From SURF-32 sp964648365 (GTDB lineage: Bacteria; Planctomycetota; Phycisphaerae; UBA1845): a stretch of DNA of 62,196 nt. Every line of letters starts with the position of its first letter. Within the stretch, counting starts at the first letter, position 1. A program made the translations under genes and the position numbers. Positions 1 through 7,867 of the stretch are shown here, piece by piece. Location of the stretch: contig CAZYLK010000010.1 of the NCBI GenBank assembly GCA_964648365.1, forward strand, positions 1-62,196, written 5' to 3'. The notes beneath the pieces are model-generated. The model ran no database searches and was not told the origin of the DNA. It saw only the letters and a program-made list of their open reading frames with translations.

Positions 1-257
1 GGGTTGCCGTACGTCTGCGAGCCGAGCGGCGCCTTCCACTTGATGTTCTTGCCCGTCTTGATGTCCCACTCATGGGGAATGCCGGTTTCCTCGGAAACCA
101 TGTTGCGGTCCGGCGCGCCGCCCCACATCAGCCAGTCGCCCTTGCGCGACTGAGCCTCGGCGGGAGCCGTCTGGCACAGCACGGCGAGCGCGATCAGCGC
201 CGAGACGCTGCCTCCACTCCTACGAAGAGACTCGCTCCTGGTCGGAATCACTGTCAT
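1..257 (-). CDS. PQQ-like beta-propeller protein, N-terminal fragment
   Basis: The gene runs off the left edge, so only about 85 N-terminal residues are visible. It starts at the ATG at 257, preceded by a GAAGGG ribosome site 9 nt upstream. Residues 1-35 form a signal peptide with a hydrophobic core (SALIALAVLCQTAPAEA). The mature part begins GDWLMWGGAPDRNMVSEE, which resembles the DWPxWRGPxRNG opening of planctomycete PQQ-like (pyrrolo-quinoline quinone repeat) beta-propellers. The next gene downstream in the window, on the same strand, is a full-length protein of this class. I infer an exported propeller protein of unknown substrate. Whether it binds PQQ cannot be judged from this fragment. 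Confidence 0.7.
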   Translation of the reverse strand, partial: MTVIPTRSESLRRSGGSVSALIALAVLCQTAPAEAQSRKGDWLMWGGAPDRNMVSEETGIPHEWDIKTGKNIKWKAPLGSQTYGN

Positions 258-349
258 ATCACAACCCTTCAGGGATAAGTTCTCGATTTCTGTCCTTGCC
301 ACTGACACAGCCGGGAGCGCGCGGGACATCGCCGGCGCTGCCGCTGAGG

Positions 350-2575
350 CTACTTGTGTACCTTGAAGTTGTCGAAGAAGACCTCCGGTCCGTCGCTTTT
401 CTCCGTGGTGCCCGGGCTGTAGGCGTAGACGCCGGCGCTGCCTTCCGGGTGCGGGAAGGGATCCTTGAACTCGATCGTCCACGCCTCCGGCTCGTCGGCA
501 TCCCGCGGCCACACCTTGCCGCGCAGCATCGCCACGTCGCCCTGGTGCGATACTTCGAACTTCATCCGGTACCACTTGTCCGGCTCGAAGGTGAACGGCA
601 CGTCGTGCTCGATGCGGGGCACCGGATCCCAGGCGTCGATTCTGAGCACGTTCTTGATCCCCATGACCAGCAGGCGGTAGCGGGAGTTGATCAACCCCAT
701 GTCCGGGTCGAACCGGTTCCGCACCGTCGTTCCCAACATGTCAGCTTCGACGGTGTAGCCGCCCGCGATCGGCGGCGTCGCATAGCCGCGGATGCGCATG
801 AACGGCGGGCTGGGCGCCGACTTGGATGCCACCTTGTGCAGCACCTTGGCGCCGTCCTTCTCGGCGATGACCGCCTTGCGCGTCACGCCGATCCACCCCG
901 GCGGCGACTCGCCCGGCGCCATCCCGTCAAAGGACTCCTCGATCGGAAGCGTCGGACTGACTCGGACCCGCGCGCTGGCCGTCATGTCGTTGAACTTGGC
1001 CTCAATGAGGCCGGCGCTGAACCGGTTCTCCGTGGCCGCCACGAAGGAGCCGACGTTGAGAATCGTCCCCGGAACGCCCTTGAGCTGCCACGTCGGCTGC
1101 GCATCTGCGACGGCGACCTCGACGCCCGCGTCGTCGTAGAACACGGGCTTGAACATAACGACTTCGCCGGGCGCCAGCGTCACGTCAGCCGGCCGGAGCA
1201 TCATCGTTTTCGCCGCCGCGGCCGCGCGCTCTTTCGGCATGGCCGGGATCGGCTCGGACTCCACCTTGGCGTCGCGCTTTCCCAGGCAATAGGTGCCGTA
1301 CCGCGTCTGAAAATAGACCCGGCCGTCGGCCATGACGGGCGAGCCGAAGATCTCGTCGACCAGCCCGTCGTCGCGCTCAAACGTCTCCGTGTCCAGCGTC
1401 TCGGCGTGGTCGCCAGCGTCCTTCAGGATGCTGAAGATCCCGTTCTGTTCTCCGTAGTAGATGATGCCGTCGCGGGTGACCAGCGGCGAACCCTTGCCGA
1501 CGCGACCGACGCTGTGCTGCCAGAAGCGCCGGCCCGTCTTCAAGTCGAGCGCGTACATGTTGGCGGCGTTGTCCACGACGTAGAGCCGCCCGTTGGCGAT
1601 CGCGGGCGAGCAGTAGCCGACCGTCTTGTCATCGAAGCGCCAGACTTCGCCAGACTTGGTGATATCGCCGGTCTTGGAAGCGTCGATGCAGACGACGCGG
1701 CCCATGCTGGTGTTGTCGATGTTCTCCTCGCTGTGCGCGGCGTAGACGAATTTGCCGTCCGCCACTACGGAAACATTCAGACCCCGCTTACTCAACTCGA
1801 ACGTCCACACCTTCTCGCCGGTCCGCGCCAGCAGGCCGTACACGTTGCCATCCGCGTTGCCGGCAATGAGCAGTCGGCGACCGTCGATGACCGTGACGAC
1901 CGGCGTCGAATAGGTCGTATCCTCCGGCGATCCGCCCGGCGCCGCCCACCAGAGCAACTCGCCGTTGCTTTTATCAAACGCGGCATAGCGGTGCGACGGC
2001 CGCGCATTCGCGCCCCACGTCGAGGACAGAAAACTGATGATGACGCGGTCTTCGTCGATGATGGGCGTGTGGGAGCGGCCCCCGTAACCGCTGACGCGAC
2101 CGAAGTTCTCGGTGAGCGCGCTCTTCCACAGCATCTTGCCGTCGCGATCGTAACAGAACAGGTCGCCGCCCGTGGTATGGACAAACACGTTGCCCGTTGC
2201 AGGGTCGCCCGCCATGGCCGACCATCCAACGCGATTCTCGACGATGTCCGTCAGGTAGACGTTGAACCGATCTTCCCAGACGACCTTTCCGGTCAGGGCA
2301 TCCATACAGACGACGCGCTCGCCGGACGTCAGTCCCGCGCCGACCGGAACATTGGCGTACACCCGGCCGTTCAGAATGATCGGCGTCGTACGCCCGCCGA
2401 TTGACGACTTCCACAACAGGTTCTCGCCGGACGGCGACCATGTTTTGACGATCGCCGTTTCCCGAACCAGGCCGTTCTGCTCCGGCCCGCGCCAGGAAGG
2501 CCAGTCCGCGGCCCGGGCGGCAGGCGTCGCCGCCAGCAGGACCATCACGAAGAGTCCAAACATACGTCGGTTCAT
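350..2575 (-). CDS. Exported PQQ-like beta-propeller protein with C-terminal jelly-roll-like domain
   Basis: 741 residues. I chose the ATG at 2575 (MNRRMFGLFVMV) because it has an AAGGA ribosome site and gives a clean signal peptide of about 22 residues ending PAARA; an in-frame start 13 codons upstream does not. The mature protein opens DWPSWRGPEQNG and continues with repeated WD-like blades (for example KVVWEDRF, GKMLWKSA, GELLWWAA, GEKVWTFE, GRRFWQHS), typical of PQQ-like propellers, to about residue 450. A linker follows, and the last ~195 residues (from about 545) look like a beta-sandwich ending FFDNFKVHK, a concanavalin-like pattern. It probably acts in the periplasm. Such proteins are abundant in planctomycetes and mostly uncharacterised. 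I see no quinone-dehydrogenase catalytic signature, so it may be structural or binding. Confidence 0.85.
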   Translation of the reverse strand: MNRRMFGLFVMVLLAATPAARAADWPSWRGPEQNGLVRETAIVKTWSPSGENLLWKSSIGGRTTPIILNGRVYANVPVGAGLTSGERVVCMDALTGKVVWEDRFNVYLTDIVENRVGWSAMAGDPATGNVFVHTTGGDLFCYDRDGKMLWKSALTENFGRVSGYGGRSHTPIIDEDRVIISFLSSTWGANARPSHRYAAFDKSNGELLWWAAPGGSPEDTTYSTPVVTVIDGRRLLIAGNADGNVYGLLARTGEKVWTFELSKRGLNVSVVADGKFVYAAHSEENIDNTSMGRVVCIDASKTGDITKSGEVWRFDDKTVGYCSPAIANGRLYVVDNAANMYALDLKTGRRFWQHSVGRVGKGSPLVTRDGIIYYGEQNGIFSILKDAGDHAETLDTETFERDDGLVDEIFGSPVMADGRVYFQTRYGTYCLGKRDAKVESEPIPAMPKERAAAAAKTMMLRPADVTLAPGEVVMFKPVFYDDAGVEVAVADAQPTWQLKGVPGTILNVGSFVAATENRFSAGLIEAKFNDMTASARVRVSPTLPIEESFDGMAPGESPPGWIGVTRKAVIAEKDGAKVLHKVASKSAPSPPFMRIRGYATPPIAGGYTVEADMLGTTVRNRFDPDMGLINSRYRLLVMGIKNVLRIDAWDPVPRIEHDVPFTFEPDKWYRMKFEVSHQGDVAMLRGKVWPRDADEPEAWTIEFKDPFPHPEGSAGVYAYSPGTTEKSDGPEVFFDNFKVHK

Positions 2576-2665
2576 GCATACATCCTTCGACTGCGTCACG
2601 CGGCCCGGGTCCACTCCGTCGCGGTGATACGCGACGTTGCCGGATTGTAACGCGCCTGCGCCGCC

Positions 2666-3952
2666 TCATCCATCGGCGCGGACCACGCGACGGGATTTCA
2701 TCTCGAACCGCGGCAGCGACCCCGTTGGCGCCAGATCCACCCGCGCCTTGAAATGCAGGCGGTTGCGAAGTTCGGTCGAAAGCCGCTGCGCCACGTCCTC
2801 GCCATCGACGCCCGAGGCCACTTCGATCTCCAGTCGCAGATCGTTCATCGACCCCGTCGTCTCGACACGGATCCGAAACTCGGCGATCTCGGGCAGGTCG
2901 CGCACGACGCCCTCGATCGCCGACGGAAAGACGTTGTTGCCGCGGATCACCAGCATGTCGTCCGCCCGCCCGGCGATCCCGCCCTCGATGCGGGCGAAGT
3001 TGCGCCCGCACGCGCACCGGCCGCGCGTCAGCCGCGCCAGGTCGCCCGTGCGGTATCGAATCAACGGCATCGCCAGCCGGCCGAGGTTGGTCAGCACAAG
3101 TTCGCCCTCGCGCCCATCCGGCAGAACCTCGCCGGTCGCCGGGTCGATCACCTCCGCAATGAACTCGCTCTCCATGACGTGGAGGCCGCCGGGCGCCTCT
3201 TCGCACTCGAAGCCCCACGGGCCGACCTCGGTCATCCCCGCATGGTCGAAGACGCGAGCGCCCCACGCGCACTCGATCGCTGCCCGGGTCGCAGGAATGC
3301 TGCCGCCCGGCTCGCCCGCGACGATCAGGCCTCGAACCGGCGAATCCACCAGATCGATCCCCTCCTCCGACGCAACCTCCGCCATCCGCAGGGCATACGT
3401 CGGCGTGCAGCAGATCAGCGTGACGTCGTTGTCGAGCAGGAATTGAAGCCTCGCCGTCGTCGTCATGCCGCCCGCCGGCAGGCAGAGGTTGCCCAGCGCC
3501 ACAGCGGACTCGAACGCACTCCAGAACCCGATGAACGGGCCAAACGAAAAGGGGAACAGCAGCCGGTCGCCCGCATCAAGCCCGGCCGCGCGGAAGATGA
3601 TCGCCCACACGTACTTCCACCACTCCCACGTTTTGGCCGTATCCAGCCAGCGCAGCGGTGTGCCCATGCTGCCGGAGGTCTGGTGCAGCCGGACGTAGCG
3701 GTCCAGCGGTTCCGTCAGGATCGAACCGTAGGGTGGGTGGACGCGCTGATCGTCCTGGATGTCCGCACGGGTCGTCAGGGGGAGCGAGGCCAGGTCCGCG
3801 GCCGTGTCCGCCGGCGCCATCGAGCCGAACCTGGCGTTATAGAACCTGCTGTGTTCGCACACATGCGCGAGCAGCGCAGCGAGTTTCTGCTGCTGAAGCC
3901 GCGCCAGCGGGTCGGGCGAAAGCGTCTCATCGTTGTGATTGTAGAAGGCCAT
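2666..3952 (-). CDS. Phenylacetate-CoA ligase-like adenylate-forming enzyme
   Basis: 428 residues from the ATG at 3952. An upstream in-frame ATG at 4009 would add 19 residues, but the protein aligned by eye with PaaK-type ligases begins near MAFYNHNDETLSPDPLARLQ. The family joins a carboxylic acid to CoA through an acyl-adenylate. Visible signatures are the phosphate-binding loop QTSGSMGTP (about residue 92), FDHAGMTEVG, the YRTGDL motif and a CACGR pair preceding the C-terminal lid domain. Length is normal for PaaK (about 430). No phenylacetate-degradation genes are nearby, so the acid substrate is unknown. It is followed after about 90 bp by the PQQ-like gene on the same strand. Confidence 0.85.
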   Translation of the reverse strand: MAFYNHNDETLSPDPLARLQQQKLAALLAHVCEHSRFYNARFGSMAPADTAADLASLPLTTRADIQDDQRVHPPYGSILTEPLDRYVRLHQTSGSMGTPLRWLDTAKTWEWWKYVWAIIFRAAGLDAGDRLLFPFSFGPFIGFWSAFESAVALGNLCLPAGGMTTTARLQFLLDNDVTLICCTPTYALRMAEVASEEGIDLVDSPVRGLIVAGEPGGSIPATRAAIECAWGARVFDHAGMTEVGPWGFECEEAPGGLHVMESEFIAEVIDPATGEVLPDGREGELVLTNLGRLAMPLIRYRTGDLARLTRGRCACGRNFARIEGGIAGRADDMLVIRGNNVFPSAIEGVVRDLPEIAEFRIRVETTGSMNDLRLEIEVASGVDGEDVAQRLSTELRNRLHFKARVDLAPTGSLPRFEMKSRRVVRADG

Positions 3953-4417
3953 GAAGATTGCCCGCGCGCCGTCAGGCCGGTCGCCGGTGGAAGCTGCCTC
4001 GCGGGCCATGCGGCGGCAAAGAGCGGCACAGGAGTCACGTTATTGAGGACTACCTTAATCGAAATGGCCGCGTCCGGGCCAGTTGACCCGGGAGCCGGCG
4101 GAACGCCGCCGCGTAAAAACCTGTCCCGCCGCGGAATGTCACAACCTGTCGCCAGTCGCCGAGGCCCGCTTGCCGCTGGCGTCTCGACGGTGGTAACATG
4201 CCGGCGGTTTGCCGGAGAATCCGGGCCAGGCTCCGGACGGCGCGTTCCGCGAGGCGCGGCGCATTTTCCGTCCGTCGGCGCTGCCAGCGGCTCGGCCCCC
4301 GTCGCCATTCGTGCGTCGACGTGATTTCGACGACGCCCCATCCGGAGTTGCGCTTCGTATCGACGAAACCGGGTCGCGCCGCGGCTCATGGCTATCAGGA
4401 ATAAAGGAGTGTTGTCG
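3953..4417 (+). other. Intergenic region, divergent genes
   Basis: About 465 bp between the leftward ligase gene and the rightward exported protein. I see no convincing gene, RNA or full promoter in it. The ribosome site for the next gene (AAAGGAGT, 4404-4410) lies at its right end. Confidence 0.5.
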
Positions 4418-5272
4418 ATGTTGAGTGTTTCAAGCTGCCGTTCCACCGTCCGCCGGGTGATTCCCGCGGTCGCCCTGTCCCTGTGCCTGACGGTCGCCGC
4501 CGCGGGGCAGTCGCGCGTGCTCATCGCTCAGGACGATCCCAACCTGCCCAACCGCTTCACGGTCAACTTCCCGCCTGAGTTGGGCGGCCCGCAGACGGCC
4601 GACATCCGCTCGACGACGTTCGTGCTGCGGTTCGACGAGTCGGCCGAGGCGGCCAGTATGCAGTCGTACTACCAGGACGTCGATCCGCTCAACATCGGCG
4701 GGTTCAGCACCGGCGACATCTCCGTCAAGCTCGGGTTCGGCAAGTCGGGCGGTGAGTACAACGAAACCGGCCCCAACGAGGCGATCTTCGTGACCAACCA
4801 GCCGTTCGACATCTTCTTCACCGGCGACCTGCGCATCTTCGGCATCGAGTCGCCCTTCAAGACCGAATCCAGCGCCGAGGGGCACGTCCTGTTCGATTCG
4901 AACAGCACCGGCACCATCGCGTTCGATTGGGAAGGCGACGGCGAACTCAACAACCCGCGCGATCCCGAGAACCCGTTCAAGTTCACCTACCAGTGCGAAG
5001 TGAACTCGAACTTCGTCGAATCGACGGCGTGCGACAACATCCGCAAGATCAAGTCGCGCCGCTGCCAGAAGGGTAATGCCGAAATCGTCGTCGTCGGGCG
5101 CGGCAATCTCGATGGCGAGTACGTTGCGCTGGACGTGGACAACGCACCGGTCGTCATGCAGTTCAACGGCCGCAAAGCGAAGGCGACCGTCCACGGCGTT
5201 CAGGGCGGCCAGAACGTCCGCCTCATCGCCGAGCGCGACGGCTGCCAGCCGAGCGTCAAGCTCTGCGACTAG
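4418..5272 (+). CDS. Exported protein with Cys-flanked C-terminal domain
   Basis: 284 residues from the ATG at 4418, chosen over 4388 because AAAGGAGT lies 7 nt upstream of it. There is a signal peptide of about 29 residues (AVALSLCLTVAAAGQ). The middle is rich in acidic, Asn and aromatic residues and looks like a beta-sandwich; I do not recognise the fold. The last ~80 residues start CDNIRKIKSRRC and end with a second cysteine pair (DGCQPSVKLCD). The same arrangement closes the subtilase at 14032-15903 and the beta-helix protein at 55453-56961, so this is a mobile C-terminal domain, perhaps for cell-surface retention. An intrinsic terminator (5577-5615) lies beyond a palindrome array downstream. 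Function unknown. Confidence 0.75.
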   Translation: MLSVSSCRSTVRRVIPAVALSLCLTVAAAGQSRVLIAQDDPNLPNRFTVNFPPELGGPQTADIRSTTFVLRFDESAEAASMQSYYQDVDPLNIGGFSTGDISVKLGFGKSGGEYNETGPNEAIFVTNQPFDIFFTGDLRIFGIESPFKTESSAEGHVLFDSNSTGTIAFDWEGDGELNNPRDPENPFKFTYQCEVNSNFVESTACDNIRKIKSRRCQKGNAEIVVVGRGNLDGEYVALDVDNAPVVMQFNGRKAKATVHGVQGGQNVRLIAERDGCQPSVKLCD

Positions 5273-5294
5273 ATCGCCGCGACACGATGCGTGG

Positions 5295-5568
5295 CACGGC
5301 CATCCTGGCCGTGATTCTTGTGGCCGGCTGCACCACCCCTGTCGGATACGTTTTGCGGCCTGACAATGCACGGTCTGGAAGACCGTGCCACGGCATTCAC
5401 GGTCTGGAAGACCGTGCCACGGCATTCACGGTCTGGAAGACCGAGCCACGGCATTCACGGTCTGGAAGACCGTGCCACGGTATTCACGGTCTGGAAGACC
5501 GTGCCACGGTATCCACGGTCTGGAAGACCGTGCCACGGCATTCACGGTCTGGAAGACCGTGCCACGGG
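5295..5568. repeat. Tandem array of palindromes, 29-bp period
   Basis: Seven near-identical 29-bp units begin at 5369, 5398, 5427, 5456, 5485, 5514 and 5543. Each contains the perfect inverted repeat CACGGTCTGGAAGACCGTG (7-bp arms, 5-nt loop), followed by CCACGG and a short tail. One unit has a G-to-A change that weakens the stem. A related palindrome, CACGGCCATCCTGGCCGTG, sits at 5295-5313. The array has no spacers of its own and is not CRISPR. Because 29 is not a multiple of three, it does not encode a repeat protein. It lies between a stop codon and an intrinsic terminator, so it is transcribed with the preceding gene. Confidence 0.95.
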
Positions 5569-5576
5569 AAGACATC

Positions 5577-5615
5577 CGCCCCATCTCGGCAACGACCGGG
5601 GTGGGGCGTTTTTTT
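5577..5615 (+). terminator. Rho-independent terminator
   Basis: The stem CGCCCCA (5577-5583) pairs with TGGGGCG (5602-5608) and is followed directly by seven T residues (5609-5615). It ends transcripts of the exported protein gene and the palindrome array. Confidence 0.85.
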
Positions 5616-5639
5616 CGTTTCTGGAACCGCTGAGTCACC

Positions 5640-6950
5640 ATGAGGGTCGCATACCTGGCAGCCGGGGCAGGCGGGATGTACTGCGGAAGCTGCATGCGCG
5701 ACAACCGCCTGGCCGCCACACTCATCGCCCAGGGCCGCGACGTGGTGCTGATTCCGCTCTACACGCCGCTGCGGACCGACGAGACGGACGTCAGCGGCGC
5801 GCCGGTGTACTACGGCGGCCTGAACGTCTACTTGCAGCAGGTGTTCCCGCCGCTGCGGCTGTTGCCGAAACTGGCGGATCGCGTGCTCGACGCGCCCGGC
5901 GTGCTCCGCTGGGTCGGAAAGTTCTCCGGCAGCACCCGGCCGCAGGCGCTGGGCAAAATGACCGTCTCGGTGCTCAACGGCGAGCACGGGCGGCAGCGTA
6001 AGGAGCTTGAAAAACTCATCGTCGGCCTGACCGAACTTCGCCCGGACGTGGTTAACCTCGCCAACCTGATGTTCATCGGCATGGCCCGCCGGATCCACGA
6101 AGCGACCGGCGCGGCCATCGTCTGCACGCTGGGCGGCGAGGACATCTTCCTTGACCAGTTGCCGCAGACCCATCGCGGACGTGCGTTCGACCTGATCGCC
6201 GAGCGCGCCGCCGACGTGGATGCATTCGTCTCGGTCACGCGCTACTACGCCGATCATGCCGCGACACACTTCCACCTGCCGCGCGAGCGGGTTCACGTCA
6301 CGACGATGGGCATCCGCGTCGACGAGTTCGTCGAAGCGGCGCCCGCACCGAAGCCGTTCACGATCGGCTATCTCGCCCGCATCTGCCCCGAGAAAGGGCT
6401 CGAACCGCTCCTGGATGCGTTCATCGCGCTGCGCCGCGGCGGCCGCGATTGCCGCCTGCGGATTGCCGGCTATCTCGGTGCAATCGACCGGCCCTACTTC
6501 GAGCGCATGCAGCGCAAGTGGCAGGCCGCGGGCGTCGGCGACGCCGTCGAGCATCTCGGCGAGGTGGATCGGGCGGGAAAGCTGGCGATGCTGTCGTCGC
6601 TGCACGTGCTGTGCGTGCCGTCGGTGTATCCGGAAGCCAAGGGGTTCTACACGATCGAAGCGCTCGCGTCGGGCGTGCCGGTGGTCAAGCCGGATCACGG
6701 CTCGTTTCCCGAGATCATCGAAGCCACTGGGGGCGGAGTGCTCTACAATCCCGCTGACGGTGAGGCCCTGCACCGGTCCCTGGCCGAGTTGATGGACGAC
6801 GAGCCTCGCCGTCGGGAGACGGCCCGCCGCGGCCGCGACGCCGTGCGAAGTCTCTACACCGACCAGCGCATGGCCAGTCAGGTCTGGTCACTGTATGAGT
6901 CGCTACAGTACACAAGGGACCAAGCGCGCCAATCCGAACCTCGACCGTAA
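5640..6950 (+). CDS. Glycosyltransferase, family 4 (GT-B fold)
   Basis: 436 residues. It probably transfers a sugar from a nucleotide donor to a cell-surface glycan or glycolipid. The N-terminal domain opens MRVAYLAAGAGGMYCGSCMRDN, a glycine-rich acceptor-domain start. The C-terminal donor domain shows YLARICPEKGLEPLLDAF (about residue 245) and the E-x7-E region PEAKGFYTIEALASGVPVV (about residue 330), both typical of GT4. No other glycan genes adjoin it, so acceptor and sugar are unknown. The last few residues and the TAA stop lie inside a 26-bp repeat (6935-6960) whose inverted copy follows at 7010-7035, so the C-terminus has probably been rewritten by the repeat. Confidence 0.88.
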   Translation: MRVAYLAAGAGGMYCGSCMRDNRLAATLIAQGRDVVLIPLYTPLRTDETDVSGAPVYYGGLNVYLQQVFPPLRLLPKLADRVLDAPGVLRWVGKFSGSTRPQALGKMTVSVLNGEHGRQRKELEKLIVGLTELRPDVVNLANLMFIGMARRIHEATGAAIVCTLGGEDIFLDQLPQTHRGRAFDLIAERAADVDAFVSVTRYYADHAATHFHLPRERVHVTTMGIRVDEFVEAAPAPKPFTIGYLARICPEKGLEPLLDAFIALRRGGRDCRLRIAGYLGAIDRPYFERMQRKWQAAGVGDAVEHLGEVDRAGKLAMLSSLHVLCVPSVYPEAKGFYTIEALASGVPVVKPDHGSFPEIIEATGGGVLYNPADGEALHRSLAELMDDEPRRRETARRGRDAVRSLYTDQRMASQVWSLYESLQYTRDQARQSEPRP

Positions 6951-7062
6951 GGGAGGGGCTGGCGGGTCGCAGGACGACCGCTTGGCCGCCAAGGCAGTGT
7001 CAACGCGCGAGCCGCTCCCTCACGGTCGCGGTTCGGATTCCGGCACCGGTTTTCAACCGGTG
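6935..7062. repeat. Inverted 26-bp repeat pair plus CACCGGTT palindrome
   Basis: 6935-6960 and 7010-7035 are inverted copies (23 of 26 positions match; core ACCGT(A/G)AGGGAG). A CACCGGTT-type palindrome follows at 7044-7062. The pair could form a long hairpin in mRNA between the glycosyltransferase and the ABC transporter genes. Confidence 0.85.
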
Positions 7063-7087
7063 TCTTCCATGCGAGTATCAACCCACC

Positions 7088-7867
7088 ATGCTCGAAGCCA
7101 ACGCCATCGCCAAGTCCTTCTCCAACCGGGGCGAGTGCGTCTGCATTCTTAAGCATGCCTCGCTGACCCTCGAACCCGGCGACGCGGCGGTCATCATGGG
7201 CCCCTCCGGCTCCGGCAAGAGCACGTTCCTCAACATCGTCGGCACGCTCGAGCCCCCCACGGACGGCACCGTGCGCATCGGCGGCGTCGACCCGTTCTCA
7301 CTGTCAGAACTCGAACTGGCCCGATTCCGAAATGCGCGAATCGGGTTTGTCTTTCAGGAGCATCATCTGCTTCCGCAATGCACCGTGCTTGAAAATGTGC
7401 TGCTGCCGACATTGGCCTTCGCCCGCTCCGCAAAAGACCCACAGCTTGCAGATTCACCGGTTACAAACCGGTGCCACACCCAGAGCCCCGGCCCTCAGGC
7501 CGGGGTTTCCGCTTCGACGAGCACGTCCACCATCGACTCTGATCTGCCATCTCGTGCCCGCGCCCTTCTCGACCGCGTCGGCCTGTCACACCGCCTCGAC
7601 CACCGCCCCGGCGAACTCTCCGGCGGCGAGCGGCAGCGCGTCGCCATCGCAAGAGCCCTGATCAACCGACCGGCGGTGGTGCTGGCGGATGAACCCACCG
7701 GCAATCTCGATCACGACACCGCCGAACGCATCGCCGAGCTGCTCGTCGAACTTCCGCCCGAACAAAACGCGATCCTCATCGCGGTGACGCACAGCGACGC
7801 CCTCGCCGCCAGGTTCAAACAACGGTTCGACCTCGTCGACGGCGGCCTGCAAAGGAAGGCGGTCTGA
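7088..7867 (+). CDS. ABC transporter ATP-binding protein (LolD/MacB type) with repeat-derived insertion
   Basis: 259 residues. It powers the permease encoded immediately downstream: the stop and next start share a base (TGATG at 7865-7869), so translation is probably coupled. Motifs are all present: Walker A GPSGSGKST (38-46), Q-loop Q90, signature LSGGE (177-181), Walker B VVLADEP (197-203), D-loop and the switch histidine in AVTHSD. Class features match the LolD/FtsE/MacB family, usually about 225-235 residues. The excess is a hydrophilic stretch at about residues 114-156, between Q-loop and signature, encoded by two different palindromic repeats inserted in frame. Since all catalytic motifs survive, the protein is probably functional. 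Confidence 0.92.
   Translation: MLEANAIAKSFSNRGECVCILKHASLTLEPGDAAVIMGPSGSGKSTFLNIVGTLEPPTDGTVRIGGVDPFSLSELELARFRNARIGFVFQEHHLLPQCTVLENVLLPTLAFARSAKDPQLADSPVTNRCHTQSPGPQAGVSASTSTSTIDSDLPSRARALLDRVGLSHRLDHRPGELSGGERQRVAIARALINRPAVVLADEPTGNLDHDTAERIAELLVELPPEQNAILIAVTHSDALAARFKQRFDLVDGGLQRKAV
7455..7512. repeat. Two palindromic elements in frame within the ABC ATPase
   Basis: 7455-7477 is CACCGGTTACAAACCGGTG plus a CCAC tail, and 7481-7512 begins with the AGCCCCGGC..GCCGGGG type. They lie back to back and are translated as part of the ATPase. Both families recur elsewhere in the window (15921-16034, 32238-32327; 33522-33547, 53167-53245). Confidence 0.9.

Noticed and set aside
296..2404. Long plus-strand frame opposite the PQQ-like gene
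   Set aside because: High-GC antisense shadow; arginine/histidine-rich without any domain, while the minus strand has clear propeller motifs.
5369..5568. CRISPR array
   Set aside because: Units are directly adjacent with no unique spacers and no cas genes in the window.
5287..5643. A small lipoprotein-like frame (MRGTAILAVILVAGC...)
   Set aside because: It is made of palindromic repeats (CACGGCCATCCTGGCCGTG and the 29-bp array), and its length depends on a 29-bp period that would not keep frame.
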